The notes under the pieces are model-generated. The model was not told where the DNA came from. It did not search any database and saw only the letters and a program-made list of their open reading frames with translations. The position numbers and the translations under genes were made by a program. DNA of 5,250 nt from Desulfobacteraceae bacterium (lineage in GTDB: Bacteria; Desulfobacterota; Desulfobacteria; Desulfobacterales; Desulfosalsimonadaceae): positions 1 through 5,250 of the forward strand of contig JAGGYV010000200.1 of assembly GCA_021162325.1 (NCBI GenBank), written 5' to 3'. The first letter of the stretch is position 1. Every line of letters begins with the position of its first letter. This document shows, piece by piece, positions 5,236-5,250 of the stretch.

Positions 5236-5250
5236 AATATCGGTTAACCG

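Overview
The window looks like chromosomal DNA from a Desulfobacterota (deltaproteobacterial) organism of moderate GC content. This is inferred from the gene order (NAD(P)H-hydrate repair gene, tsaE, lysC), from protein similarity judged by eye, and from the repeat-rich spacers; no database search was possible.

Layout. Positions 1-123 hold the 3' end of a plus-strand gene that I cannot identify. Positions 124-753 are about 630 bp of intergenic DNA unusually dense in repeats: a 28-bp palindrome (183-210), a GGGGACA-type inverted repeat (216-256), a 30-codon minus-strand gene for a tiny membrane protein (263-355) with a good upstream promoter (446-475), an AT-rich inverted-repeat array (365-452), a 156-bp miniature element with inverted ends (501-656), and a short-unit GAAC-type repeat (672-712). 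None of the conventional ORFs here looks like a normal gene.

Positions 754-4135 are a compact minus-strand operon read right to left: a bifunctional NAD(P)H-hydrate epimerase/dehydratase (nnr), then tsaE (4-bp ATGA overlap), then lysC aspartate kinase (2 bp after the tsaE stop). The three are housekeeping functions: repair of damaged nicotinamide cofactors, the ATPase for the tRNA t6A modification, and the first committed step of the aspartate amino-acid family. They share no pathway, but the tight spacing implies one transcript with translational coupling. TsaE carries an odd basic C-terminal extension made partly from a 21-bp tandem duplication.

Positions 4136-4374 are an AT-rich spacer with a second copy of the GAAC-type repeat and a terminator-like hairpin that points the 'wrong' way (plus strand). 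Positions 4375-5235 (minus) encode a complete DUF4338 protein, the family of the Druantia anti-phage protein DruA. No other Druantia gene is visible, so it is probably a stand-alone, possibly mobile, member. The operon is therefore bordered on both sides by repeat or mobile-type DNA. No RNA gene, CRISPR array or complete recognisable insertion sequence is present.
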